Shown here: positions 1 through 7,492 of the stretch, one piece after another | Position numbering within the stretch: the first letter of the stretch is position 1 | Layout of the letters: each line of letters begins with the position of its first letter | NCBI GenBank assembly: GCA_015490835.1 | Contig: WFXA01000256.1 | Location: forward strand, 1 to 33,298 | DNA: 33,298 nt | Origin: Flavobacteriaceae bacterium | Lineage (GTDB): Bacteria; Bacteroidota; Bacteroidia; Flavobacteriales; Flavobacteriaceae | Direction of reading: 5' to 3' | Position numbers and translations under genes: made by a program | Notes under the pieces: model-generated | The model's input: the letters and a program-made list of their open reading frames with translations, nothing else | The model's database searches: none | What the model was told of the DNA's origin: nothing

Positions 1-685
1 AAAATTCTATAATGGTATCGCCTACTGGGAAAACACTTCCACTAACAGGTCCCATTGTTTGGGTAGTGGGGATAGGTCCATCTACATCGTCTATTGCTAC
101 GGCATCTGCAAAGTTAACAATGGCACCGCAAACACCGGCATCGTTACCTACTGTAATATCACCAGGGCAAGAAATTATCGGTGGGGCGCTTGGAGGAATT
201 GCTACATTAATAGTAGCCTCCCATCCGGCTCGAGTAATAATATTATCTGAACTAAAATCAAACGTTAAAGTACCTCCGGCAGTAGAAGTAAAAGGTCCTA
301 ATGTAGGATTTCCGGCAGGGTCTGTAGCGTCTGTACAGGACAAACTGGCACCACCATCAATATTATCTCCCGAATAAGTTGCATCTAGACCATTTGCATC
401 TCCTGTTACCGTTAAAGTATCCCAACAGATAGTTGTTGATGCTTCAACCGCAAAAGCTGTAAAGGTAATAGTAATAACTTCACCGGCACCTGCTTGAAAA
501 ACAAGGGAACTGAATTCGTTATTTGAATAATCTGCACCCGCTCCACCTGAATCGGTGTAGGTGTCTCCGTCAACAAAATCAACGCCGCTAATTACAGTAG
601 CATTTGATTGCATTATTTGCGCATTACCCTGCCACGCAAATGTCGTGACCAATAATGCAAGTAAAATAAATGTAATTTTTTTCAT
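1..685 (-). CDS. Secreted HYR-domain protein, N-terminal part (runs off window)
   Basis: Reading the minus strand from ATG at 685 gives an open frame of 228 codons with no stop before the window edge, so only the N-terminus is present. Residues 1-23 form a signal peptide ending near NAQ. About 30-165 is a Thr/Gly/Asp-rich beta-type region with two cysteines, similar in style to CUB-like N-terminal domains of Bacteroidetes cell-surface proteins. About 170 onward begins with PPIISCPGDITVGNDAG and continues with CGAIVNF, the typical start of a HYR (hyalin repeat, Ig-like) domain. Such proteins are usually very large, carry many HYR or PKD repeats and end in a T9SS sorting domain, but that part lies outside. 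Likely an exported adhesin-like protein. The CUB-like label is uncertain; the HYR label is firmer. Confidence 0.75.
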   Translation of the reverse strand, partial: MKKITFILLALLVTTFAWQGNAQIMQSNATVISGVDFVDGDTYTDSGGAGADYSNNEFSSLVFQAGAGEVITITFTAFAVEASTTICWDTLTVTGDANGLDATYSGDNIDGGASLSCTDATDPAGNPTLGPFTSTAGGTLTFDFSSDNIITRAGWEATINVAIPPSAPPIISCPGDITVGNDAGVCGAIVNFADAVAIDDVDGPIPTTQTMGPVSGSVFPVGDTIIEF

Positions 686-725
686 AGAAAAATAATTTTG
701 AGTTAATTAAGGTTAAAAATTTTGA

Positions 726-758
726 TAAAGATATAATTTTTTTTTCAATTATTTACAA
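726..758 (-). promoter_or_regulatory. Possible promoter of the HYR-domain gene
   Basis: On the minus strand TATCTTTA (726-733) matches seven of eight positions of TAnnTTTG, with a TTG (756-758) 22 bases further upstream, slightly more than the usual 19-21. It lies about 40 bases before the ATG. A weak match in a very AT-rich stretch. Confidence 0.3.
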
Positions 759-797
759 ATGAAACCCCTTTTACAAAAAAAAAACTATCTTACACCG

Positions 798-805
798 TAA
801 TTTTG
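798..805 (+). promoter_or_regulatory. -7 element upstream of cydA
   Basis: TAATTTTG is a full match to the Bacteroidetes -7 consensus TAnnTTTG, 25 bases before the cydA ATG. No clear TTG -33 element is seen at the usual spacing, so the call rests on the -7 box alone. Confidence 0.5.
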
Positions 806-830
806 CTGCTTTAAAACAAAAATATACACT

Positions 831-2162
831 ATGGAAGACATGCTTTTTTATGACAGAATGCAGTTTGCCTTTACCATAACATTCCATTATTTGTTCCCGC
901 AATTAACAATGGGCTTATCCTTAATCATTGTTTATTTTAAATGGAAACACCTAAGAACGAGCGTATTAAAATACAACGAAGCAGCAAAATTTTGGATGAA
1001 AATCTTTGCGCTAAATTTTGCTATGGGTGTGGTTACAGGAATCCCTATGGAGTTTCAGTTTGGCACTAATTGGGCTAAATTTTCAGAACTTACCGGAGGT
1101 ATAATCGGGCAAACATTGGCGATGGAAGGAATGTTTTCATTCTTTTTAGAATCTTCTTTTTTAGGTTTGTTTTTGTTTGGTGAAAAACTTATAGGTCAGA
1201 AATTACATTTTTTAACCGGATTTTTAGTTTTTTTGGGATCTTGGCTAAGTGGGTTGTTTATTATTGCTACAAATTCTTGGATGCAACATCCGGTAGGATA
1301 TGAGATTTTAGAAAACGGTACGTATGTACTTTCCAATTTTTCAGCTCTTTTTTCAAACCCTTGGCTTATTCCTTCTTATTTACACAACCAAGCCGCATCG
1401 TTAGTTACTGCTTCATTTGTAGTAGCAGGAATAGGGTCTTTTTATTTACTTAGTAAAAAACACAAAGATTTTGGTAAGTTATTTGTTAAAACTGGAGTTG
1501 TTTTCGGGATTATTTCAACGACTCTTGTCGCTTTTCCTACCGGAGATTGGGCAGCAAAAAATGTAGTAAAATACCAACCGGTAACTTTTGCTGCTATGGA
1601 AGGAATTTTTGAAACCGAAAAAGCAGGAACCGAAATTGTACTCATAGGTCAACCCAATATTCAAGATAAAAAATTAGATAATAAAATAGCAGTACCTAAC
1701 ATACTAAGTTTTTTAACGTATCAAAATTGGGATGCTCAAATTAAAGGGTTGGATGCTTTTGAAGAAAACCTTCATCCTACTAACATTCCCGGCTTGTATT
1801 ATGCCTATCACATTATGGTAGGATTGGGTACTATTTTTATAGCGCTGATGATTGCCGGGGTGGTTCAGCTTTTTAGAAAAAAACTTTATAAAACAAAATG
1901 GATATTATGGTCGCTTATGTTTATGATTCCGTTACCTTATATTACCAACATAACCGGATGGTACACTGCCGAATTAGGCAGGCAACCTTGGTTGGTTTAT
2001 AATTTATTAAAAACTGCAGAAGGTGCTTCGCCAACAGTTTCATCAGGAAATACATTATTTACTTTATTAGGTTTTGTAGGCTTATATCTCTTGCTTGGAA
2101 TGCTGTTTTTAATCCTAGCCGGTAAAATAATTAACAAAGGACCCCAAATACAAAAACAATAA
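831..2162 (+). CDS. cydA: Cytochrome bd quinol oxidase subunit I
   Basis: The 443-residue multi-helix protein is CydA, the haem-bearing subunit of the inner-membrane bd oxidase, which reduces O2 to water with electrons from (mena)quinol. Conserved ligands are in place: His19 (haem b595), His185 (E. coli His186, haem b558), Glu99 and Glu107 of the proton path, Met329 in HIMVGLG (E. coli Met393) and the signature GRQPW at 383-387. The protein is shorter than E. coli CydA (about 522 residues), mostly because the quinol-binding Q-loop is short. In that loop Glu257 is kept in QPVTFAAMEG, but the position of E. coli Lys252 holds Thr. cydB follows after two bases. Identification is secure; quinone preference is inferred from lineage. 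Confidence 0.96.
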   Translation: MEDMLFYDRMQFAFTITFHYLFPQLTMGLSLIIVYFKWKHLRTSVLKYNEAAKFWMKIFALNFAMGVVTGIPMEFQFGTNWAKFSELTGGIIGQTLAMEGMFSFFLESSFLGLFLFGEKLIGQKLHFLTGFLVFLGSWLSGLFIIATNSWMQHPVGYEILENGTYVLSNFSALFSNPWLIPSYLHNQAASLVTASFVVAGIGSFYLLSKKHKDFGKLFVKTGVVFGIISTTLVAFPTGDWAAKNVVKYQPVTFAAMEGIFETEKAGTEIVLIGQPNIQDKKLDNKIAVPNILSFLTYQNWDAQIKGLDAFEENLHPTNIPGLYYAYHIMVGLGTIFIALMIAGVVQLFRKKLYKTKWILWSLMFMIPLPYITNITGWYTAELGRQPWLVYNLLKTAEGASPTVSSGNTLFTLLGFVGLYLLLGMLFLILAGKIINKGPQIQKQ

Positions 2163-2164
2163 TT

Positions 2165-3232
2165 ATGGAACTATTTTGGTATATCGTTTTAATGGCTATG
2201 CTCGCTGTATATCTTGTTTTAGACGGATACGATTTTGGTGCAGGAATCATTCATTTGTTCTTCGGGAAAACCGAAAAAGACAAAAAAGCCATTACAAGTG
2301 CTATAGGTCCTTTTTGGGATGCCAATGAAGTTTGGATAATTGCAGCAGGAGGTATTTTGTTTTTTGCTTTTCCAAAACTATACGCATCTTCTTTTAGCGG
2401 ATTTTATCTGCCCTTGATTATGATTCTCTGGTTGCTTATTTTTAGAGGAATAGGACTTGAATTAAGACACCAACTTAACAATAAAATGTGGCACATTATC
2501 TGGGACAAAGCTTTTGGAATAGCTAGTTTACTCTTGGCTTTGTTTTTTGGTATTGCTTTAGGAAATGTTGTTCGAGGTGTAAATTTAGGAATGGTTACTA
2601 ACGGTGTTTCCCAACATGAACCTCATTTCTTTTTTCTACCGCTTTGGAACCCTGATTTTAGTCCGTTATCAGATAATCTTGGTATTATAGATTGGTTTAC
2701 TTTATTATTAGGAATAATAGCAGTGGTGTCACTTACCATTCACGGTGCCGCGTGGGTTATTTTTAAAACCAATGCTTCTATAAATCCACAACTAAAAAAA
2801 CTTATTTTTAAATTAAGTGTTGTGTTGCTACTACTTATTGTTCTTTCTGTTTTAGTTTGGCATCATGTTCAACCGAACCCTTTTCATAACTTTTTTGAAA
2901 GACCTTGGCTCTGGATTTTCCCAATAATTACCCTAACAGGATTAATAGGACAATTTTGGGTTAAACAATTTAAAAAAGACGGACTTAGTTTTCTTTTTTC
3001 AACCATGTTTTTAATGGGAGGTTTTTTCGGGACAGCAGCTTCTATTTTCCCAAAGATGCTTCCTTCAACCAACAATACAAATCCATCGCTTACCATTTAT
3101 AATGTTGCCACTAGTCATTATGGTTTGTCTGTAGGAGTAAATTGGTTTGTTGTTGCAATACTATTAGTGGCGGTCTATTTAATTATACAATATAAGGTGT
3201 TTAAAGGCAAAATGGATGATGTAGCGTACTAA
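2165..3232 (+). CDS. cydB: Cytochrome bd quinol oxidase subunit II
   Basis: The 355-residue integral membrane protein is CydB, partner of CydA. The N-terminal helix carries the family motif LDGYDFGAG (residues 19-27, with the acidic residue Asp20), followed by the conserved GPFWDANEVWII at about 48-59. Length is close to the usual 340-380. It begins two bases after the cydA stop, so the two are translated from one mRNA. No small cydX-type gene is visible after it. High-affinity bd oxidases support respiration at low oxygen and under respiratory stress; whether this holds here is inference. Confidence 0.96.
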   Translation: MELFWYIVLMAMLAVYLVLDGYDFGAGIIHLFFGKTEKDKKAITSAIGPFWDANEVWIIAAGGILFFAFPKLYASSFSGFYLPLIMILWLLIFRGIGLELRHQLNNKMWHIIWDKAFGIASLLLALFFGIALGNVVRGVNLGMVTNGVSQHEPHFFFLPLWNPDFSPLSDNLGIIDWFTLLLGIIAVVSLTIHGAAWVIFKTNASINPQLKKLIFKLSVVLLLLIVLSVLVWHHVQPNPFHNFFERPWLWIFPIITLTGLIGQFWVKQFKKDGLSFLFSTMFLMGGFFGTAASIFPKMLPSTNNTNPSLTIYNVATSHYGLSVGVNWFVVAILLVAVYLIIQYKVFKGKMDDVAY

Positions 3233-3269
3233 CTAACGTAACTTCTAATTATTTGTTAAATTTTTCGTT

Positions 3270-3530
3270 TTACAAGCAAGTATATTTCAAATTGTTGACC
3301 CAATAATAAAAACCTTTAGGAAGTTTCCTGTTTCCATTAACAAAAAGCATCATTTCGTGTTGTAAAGCAGTTGGTATTATCGAAGGAAAATTATCTGCTC
3401 TAGGAATAAAAATATCGTCATTATTAACATCTATAGTTGTGTTTGATGTACTCACATCCAAGTTAGCAATTAGACTTTTGTAGTTTATTCCTACTTTTGA
3501 ATAGATAGAATAATTAATACAGTTTTCATC
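3270..3530 (-). pseudogene. Decayed or truncated gene fragment, C-terminal part
   Basis: The minus strand is open for 86 codons from just after a TAG at 3531-3533 to the TAA at 3270-3272. The protein-like text includes NDDIFIPRADNFPSI and ends GFYYWVNNLKYTCL, which looks like a natural C-terminus rather than a chance frame. No ATG opens this frame; the only in-frame start is TTG at 3461. In another frame an ATG at 3529 reads MKTVLIILSIQK and stops, which looks like the beginning of a signal peptide, so a frameshift near 3500 may have split a small exported protein. I do not recognise the family. It could also be a chance open frame. Confidence 0.35.
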
Positions 3531-3608
3531 CTACTAGGTGTTTTTTTAAAGAATACGTGTTAAAATTATTATAATTAAAACAAGTAAGCTAGTGTGTGTC
3601 AACTTATT

Positions 3609-3633
3609 AACTATATAGTTTAACCAAATGGTT
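3609..3633. promoter_or_regulatory. Double-palindrome operator, copy 1 (probable TetR site)
   Basis: Two adjacent 12-bp palindromes lie side by side with one base between: AACTATATAGTT (3609-3620, perfect) and AACCAAATGGTT (3622-3633, perfect arms, centre AA). The 25-bp unit recurs in reverse orientation at 4380-4404 in front of the tetR gene, with only the two central bases of the second palindrome differing once strands are aligned. Both copies share the frame AAC-N6-GTT, and their centres are 13 bp apart. This copy lies upstream of the DUF2202 lipoprotein gene, about 44 bases before its -7 element. Binding by the neighbouring TetR protein is inference. Confidence 0.65.
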
Positions 3634-3652
3634 AATATTTGTAACAAAAGTT

Positions 3653-3665
3653 ACTGTAATACAGT
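3653..3665. promoter_or_regulatory. Palindrome overlapping the DUF2202 gene promoter
   Basis: ACTGTAATACAGT is a perfect 13-bp palindrome around a central base. It sits just upstream of the -7 element at 3677-3684, where the -33 region should be, a usual place for a repressor site. A short GTAAC/GTTAC inverted repeat (3641-3645 and 3650-3654) touches its left side. Its sequence differs from the AAC-N6-GTT type, so a second regulator is possible. Confidence 0.4.
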
Positions 3666-3676
3666 TAGGTACAATA

Positions 3677-3684
3677 TAAATTTG
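3677..3684 (+). promoter_or_regulatory. -7 element upstream of the DUF2202 lipoprotein gene
   Basis: TAAATTTG is a full match to TAnnTTTG, 24 bases before the ATG at 3709. No good TTG is found at the -33 position; the palindrome at 3653-3665 occupies it. Confidence 0.5.
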
Positions 3685-3708
3685 TGTTATAATTTAAAAT
3701 AAAATATT

Positions 3709-4335
3709 ATGAAAAATCTAATAAATTCAAAATTATTATTGATAGCTGTAGCTGCTTTTAGTTCAAGCTTGTTTATCGCTTGTGATGATGATGATAACAC
3801 AAACAATGTTGTAAATAGTACAATTGTAACACAAGAAGAAAGCAATGGTTTGCTCTTCATGCTGGAAGAGGAAAAACTGGCACGTGATACCTATCAATAT
3901 TTATTTAGTATATGGAATCACAACACCTTTGGGAACATTAAAAATAGTGAACAAAATCATATGAATTCAATTGCCGGTTTACTTGATTTATATAATATAG
4001 AATATACTATTTTGCCAGAAGGGCAATTTGAAAACCAAGAGTTACAAAATTTTTATGATCAATTTGTGGAAGACGGACAACAAAGCCTTATAGAAGCACT
4101 TAAAATAGGTGCTACCATAGAGGATTTGGATATTGTTGACTTAGAAGATTACATGAATCAAACGACAAACAATAATATTTTAACAGCTTACGAAAGTTTA
4201 CAATGTGGATCTAGAAATCACTTGCGCGCTTATGTAACAAATATCATAAGTAACGCAGGTACCTATACACCACAATTTTTAAGCCTTGATGATTTTATCG
4301 AAATTATTAGCGAAAGTCACGAAAATTGCAATTAA
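3709..4335 (+). CDS. Ferritin-like DUF2202 lipoprotein
   Basis: The 208-residue protein starts with a lipoprotein signal peptide (lipobox LFIAC, Cys25) followed directly by DDDD. An acidic run right after the Cys resembles the Bacteroidetes lipoprotein export signal that sends lipoproteins to the cell surface. The rest fits the DUF2202 family (ferritin-like superfamily): EEEKLARDTY (53-62), NSEQNHM (79-85), LKIGATIEDLDIVDLE (131-146) and SRNHLRAY (168-175). These Glu/His-bearing helices suggest a four-helix bundle able to hold metal, but the enzymatic role of the family is unknown to me. The gene stands alone between two copies of the probable TetR operator, so it is probably controlled together with the efflux operon that follows. 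Family call strong, function open. Confidence 0.85.
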   Translation: MKNLINSKLLLIAVAAFSSSLFIACDDDDNTNNVVNSTIVTQEESNGLLFMLEEEKLARDTYQYLFSIWNHNTFGNIKNSEQNHMNSIAGLLDLYNIEYTILPEGQFENQELQNFYDQFVEDGQQSLIEALKIGATIEDLDIVDLEDYMNQTTNNNILTAYESLQCGSRNHLRAYVTNIISNAGTYTPQFLSLDDFIEIISESHENCN

Positions 4336-4347
4336 TTCATAATAAAG

Positions 4348-4377
4348 TTGGTGTAACCAAAAAAAGATTTACCTTTG
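4348..4377 (+). promoter_or_regulatory. Promoter of the tetR-efflux operon
   Basis: TTG (4348-4350), a spacer of 19 and TACCTTTG (4370-4377) form a complete Bacteroidetes promoter. Transcription should begin within the operator at 4380-4404, an arrangement expected for autorepression. The promoter also excludes the longer TTG-initiated reading frame of the tetR gene. Confidence 0.72.
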
Positions 4378-4379
4378 TC

Positions 4380-4404
4380 AACCAAATGGTTAAACTATAT
4401 AGTT
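4380..4404. promoter_or_regulatory. Double-palindrome operator, copy 2 (probable TetR autoregulatory site)
   Basis: AACCAAATGGTT (4380-4391), one base, then AACTATATAGTT (4393-4404). This is the unit at 3609-3633 in reverse orientation; identity extends a few bases further on the CTATATAG side (TATTAA on the matching strand). It begins two bases after the -7 element and ends six bases before the tetR ATG, covering the expected transcription start and leader. A TetR dimer or pair of dimers bound here would block its own operon. Confidence 0.72.
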
Positions 4405-4410
4405 AATAAA

Positions 4411-5022
4411 ATGAAAAAAACAAAAGACACAAGTACTGAAACGGGGATTTTAAATGCTGCAAAAAGAGTATTTATAAAAAAAGGAATGACTGGAGCAAGG
4501 ATGCAAGAAATAGCAGATGAAGCCGGTATTAATAAAGCCATGTTGCATTACTATTATAGAAGCAAAGAACTTCTTTTTGAAGCAGTTTTTAAAAATGCTT
4601 TCTCGATGTTAGCACCAAAACTTAATAAAGTTATGAATGCCGATGTTCCGTTATTTAAAAAAATAGAAGATTTTACAAGCAGTTATATTTCATTTGTTGT
4701 AAAGCATCCGTATATACCAACTTTTGTTATTCAAGAACTTAACAGAAACCCAGATTTTGTAAAAAATCTAGTTGCAGAAGAGCATTTTCCCAATATTGAA
4801 GTGTTTAAAAAACAAGTAGAAAAATGCATTGAAAATAAAACCATTAAACCTATAAACACGGAGCAGTTGTTTATTAATATTCTGGCACTTACTATTTTTC
4901 CGTTTATAGGTGCGCCTTTACTAATGGGTTTTACCAGAACCAATAAAAAACAATATAAAGACTTAATGAAACAAAGAAAAACCGAAGTTGCTCAATTTAT
5001 TATTAACGCTATAAAGGTTTAA
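4411..5022 (+). CDS. TetR/AcrR-family transcriptional regulator
   Basis: The protein has 203 residues from the ATG at 4411. An upstream in-frame TTG at 4375 lies inside the -7 element and cannot be the start. Residues 8-55 form a TetR DNA-binding domain, with helix-turn-helix MQEIADEAGINKAMLHYYY (31-49) followed by the usual FxxKxxL-type continuation. The remaining C-terminal part is the ligand-binding and dimer domain, whose ligand cannot be read from sequence. Gene order (regulator, TolC, YbhG-like adaptor, YbhF-like ATPases, two ABC-2 permeases) parallels E. coli cecR (ybiH) with ybhGFSR, so it is probably the local efflux repressor. TolC follows after three bases. Confidence 0.9.
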   Translation: MKKTKDTSTETGILNAAKRVFIKKGMTGARMQEIADEAGINKAMLHYYYRSKELLFEAVFKNAFSMLAPKLNKVMNADVPLFKKIEDFTSSYISFVVKHPYIPTFVIQELNRNPDFVKNLVAEEHFPNIEVFKKQVEKCIENKTIKPINTEQLFINILALTIFPFIGAPLLMGFTRTNKKQYKDLMKQRKTEVAQFIINAIKV

Positions 5023-5025
5023 AAA

Positions 5026-6282
5026 ATGAAAAACATAATAACAATAGCCGTATTTTTTGCAAGTATTTTAGCAATGAGTCAAGAAACCATAAGTCTTGAT
5101 GAATGTTATCATTTAGTTGAAAAAAACTACCCTTTAGCAAAACAAACTGGTTTACTTAAAAATCAAAACAACTTAGATGTCGAGGTACTAAAAACTAAAA
5201 AATTACCTCAATTTGGGTTAGAAGCACAAGCAACGTATCAATCTGATGTGATTGAGCTTCCTATAAACATACCCAATATATCTATTGATCCGCCAAATAA
5301 TGACCAATACAAAGCAACACTTTCCGTGAATCAGATTATTTATGATGGAGGCTTGGTAAATGCTTCGATTAAAGCTAAAGAAGCTTCGGTTAAAACCCAA
5401 TTAAAGAATATTGAAGTATCCCTATATTCTTTAAAAAAACAAATAAACGACATTTATTTTTCCATCTTGTTAAGCCAAGAAAAGGAAGCCTTGTTACTGG
5501 CAAAGAAACAACAATTGGAGGCTCGATTAAAAGAAGTAAAAGCAGGTATTCAATTTGGAGTTTTATTACCCACATCAGATAGTGTTTTGGAAGCCGAATT
5601 GCTCAAAGTTACACAACAACAAGCCGATTTAAATATAAGCAAGCAATCTCTTTTTACCATGCTTTCTTCGTTAATTGGAAAACCCGTAACATCAGAAATC
5701 ACTTTAGAAACACCCATTGTTTCTGAAACCGTTTCCAACACTTTAAGCAGACCTGAGTTAGCATTATTTTCGCTACAAAAACAACAGATTGAAGCTACCG
5801 AAAAAGTAATAAGCAAACAAAACGCACCCAAACTAATGGGTTTTGCAACAGGAGGTTATGGTAATCCGGGCTTAAATATGTTGGATAATTCATTTCAACC
5901 ATTTTACATCGTGGGTGCCAAACTAAATTGGAATGTGTTTGACTGGAATAGCAGCAAAAAACAACGTAAATCGCTTCAAATTAATAAAGAGATTATAGAT
6001 AACCAAAAAGAAGTTTTTACGCTAAATACGGAGATTGAATTAGATAAAAATCAGTCAGAAATTAGCAAATACCAAACCTATATTGCTTCCGATGAAGAAA
6101 TAATATCATTACGCGAAAAAATTGTAAAAACAGCCGAAGCACAACTTAAAAACGGAGTGATTACGGCATCGGCTTACATTACCGAGTTAACCAATCTATA
6201 TGAAGCAAAAAATAATCTTAATGCACATAAGATTCAGTTATTAATGGCTAAAATAAATTTCAATACCACTCAAGGAAATTAA
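5026..6282 (+). CDS. TolC-family outer membrane efflux protein
   Basis: The 418-residue protein has a signal peptide cleaved near AMSQ (residues 1-19) and two long alpha-helical, coiled-coil-rich halves typical of outer membrane efflux (OEP) domains, each with a short beta segment (for example LSVNQIIYDGG near 97 and LNWNVFDWNS near 305). It should trimerise into the channel-tunnel that passes substrates from the adaptor across the outer membrane. Length is normal for TolC relatives. It lies between tetR and the adaptor gene with spacings of 3 and 11 bases, so one operon. Family certain; substrate unknown. Confidence 0.92.
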   Translation: MKNIITIAVFFASILAMSQETISLDECYHLVEKNYPLAKQTGLLKNQNNLDVEVLKTKKLPQFGLEAQATYQSDVIELPINIPNISIDPPNNDQYKATLSVNQIIYDGGLVNASIKAKEASVKTQLKNIEVSLYSLKKQINDIYFSILLSQEKEALLLAKKQQLEARLKEVKAGIQFGVLLPTSDSVLEAELLKVTQQQADLNISKQSLFTMLSSLIGKPVTSEITLETPIVSETVSNTLSRPELALFSLQKQQIEATEKVISKQNAPKLMGFATGGYGNPGLNMLDNSFQPFYIVGAKLNWNVFDWNSSKKQRKSLQINKEIIDNQKEVFTLNTEIELDKNQSEISKYQTYIASDEEIISLREKIVKTAEAQLKNGVITASAYITELTNLYEAKNNLNAHKIQLLMAKINFNTTQGN

Positions 6283-6293
6283 AAAAATAAAAT

Positions 6294-7190
6294 ATGAAAC
6301 TTAAAACAACAATTTTAATACTACTTGTTTTTTCAACCCTTATTTCTTGTAAAACAGGAGACGAAAAAGCAGACGGATACGGAAATTTTGAAGCAACAGA
6401 GATCACTATTTCTTCTGAAACGAACGGAAAATTACTTCAATTTACCGTAGAAGAAGGGCAAGATTTAGAAAAAGGAAAAGTGGTGGGGTTGGTAGATACG
6501 CTTCAATTGTATTTAAAAAAACAACAACTGTTAGCATCTAAAAATACCATAGGCTCAAAATCCAGAGGAGTGCTTTCACAAATTAATGTGTTAAATGCCC
6601 AATTAGCAACGGCAAAAACCAACAAAACTCGAATTGAAAACCTGATTAAAGCAAACGCAGGAACGCAAAAACAACTCGATGATGTGAACGGACAAATTGA
6701 CGTTATAAAACAACAGATACGAAGTGTAGAAACTCAAAATGCTCCCATTGTTAACGAGCTTAAAAGCGTAGCTATACAGGTAAAACAAATTGAAGATCAG
6801 ATACAAAAAAGCCTCATTACCAATCCTGTTTCGGGTACGGTTTTAACATCCTATGTAGAGCCCAATGAAGTTGTTAGTTTTGGAAAACCGCTTTACAAAA
6901 TTGCCGATTTAAACACCTTGGAATTACGTGTGTATGTGAGCGAACCACAATTACCAAACATAAAAATAGGACAAGAAGTAACTGTAAAAATTGATTCGGG
7001 AGAAACAATGAAATCCTATGACGGAACCATTACTTGGATAGCCAGCGAAGCCGAATTTACTCCTAAAATTATTCAGACCAAAGAAGAACGGGTAAACTTG
7101 GTTTATGCCATAAAAGTAACTGTAAAAAATGACGGAAGCCTAAAAATAGGAATGCCCGCAGAAATGTGGATTGATAAAAACAATAATTAA
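6294..7190 (+). CDS. HlyD/YbhG-type periplasmic adaptor (membrane fusion lipoprotein)
   Basis: The 298-residue protein has a lipobox (STLISC, Cys19), so it is probably anchored by lipid rather than by a transmembrane helix. Residues about 32-60 give the first half of a biotinyl-lipoyl-like domain (ETNGKLLQFTVEEGQDLEKG), 65-180 a long coiled-coil hairpin, 183-205 the second lipoyl half (ITNPVSGTVLTSYVEPNEVV), and 206-295 the beta-barrel domain. This is the membrane fusion protein joining ABC transporter and TolC. Its relation to YbhG is inferred mainly from the neighbouring split-YbhF ATPases and YbhS/YbhR-like permeases. It is followed at 13 bases by the cupin gene. Confidence 0.9.
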   Translation: MKLKTTILILLVFSTLISCKTGDEKADGYGNFEATEITISSETNGKLLQFTVEEGQDLEKGKVVGLVDTLQLYLKKQQLLASKNTIGSKSRGVLSQINVLNAQLATAKTNKTRIENLIKANAGTQKQLDDVNGQIDVIKQQIRSVETQNAPIVNELKSVAIQVKQIEDQIQKSLITNPVSGTVLTSYVEPNEVVSFGKPLYKIADLNTLELRVYVSEPQLPNIKIGQEVTVKIDSGETMKSYDGTITWIASEAEFTPKIIQTKEERVNLVYAIKVTVKNDGSLKIGMPAEMWIDKNNN

Positions 7191-7202
7191 AAAACAAAAA
7201 TC

Positions 7203-7487
7203 ATGAAATTAAAAAAAGTGTTTTCAGAAAAAAAAGACGTACAAACCAACGTTTTAAGACAAGTGGAAGAAGGTAAAGTTATTGCCTTGCAAATAGACAA
7301 AGGAAAAACGTTAAAAAAGCATGTGAGCAAAGTTCCCGCTATTTTGGTATGTATTTCTGGAAAAGCAGTTTATAATGAAGAAGAGCGAAAGGTAAAATTA
7401 AAAAAAGGAACCTACGTGCTTATTGAACCCAATGTAGAACATGAAGTAACAGCTTCAAAAAAAAGTAATTTCATTTTAATAAAATAA
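7203..7487 (+). CDS. Small single-domain cupin protein
   Basis: The 94-residue protein is almost entirely one cupin fold: the first cupin motif around GKTLKKHVSKVPAILVCISG (34-53) and the second around LKKGTYVLIEPNVEHEV (66-82). It keeps His40 and His79, possible metal ligands, but not the full His-His-Glu-His set, so metal binding is uncertain. No signal peptide, so cytoplasmic. Lys-rich. It sits between the adaptor gene and a cytochrome c gene with gaps of 12 and 5 bases, clearly within the operon. Small cupins of this kind may sense or bind small molecules; the function here is not known. Confidence 0.75.
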   Translation: MKLKKVFSEKKDVQTNVLRQVEEGKVIALQIDKGKTLKKHVSKVPAILVCISGKAVYNEEERKVKLKKGTYVLIEPNVEHEVTASKKSNFILIK

Positions 7488-7492
7488 AAACC

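Noticed and set aside
3605-4408. Inverted 25-bp repeats around the DUF2202 gene as ends of a mobile element
   Set aside because: Each end is itself made of palindromes, lies in a promoter region and is placed at the expected operator position; no target duplication and no transposase are seen.
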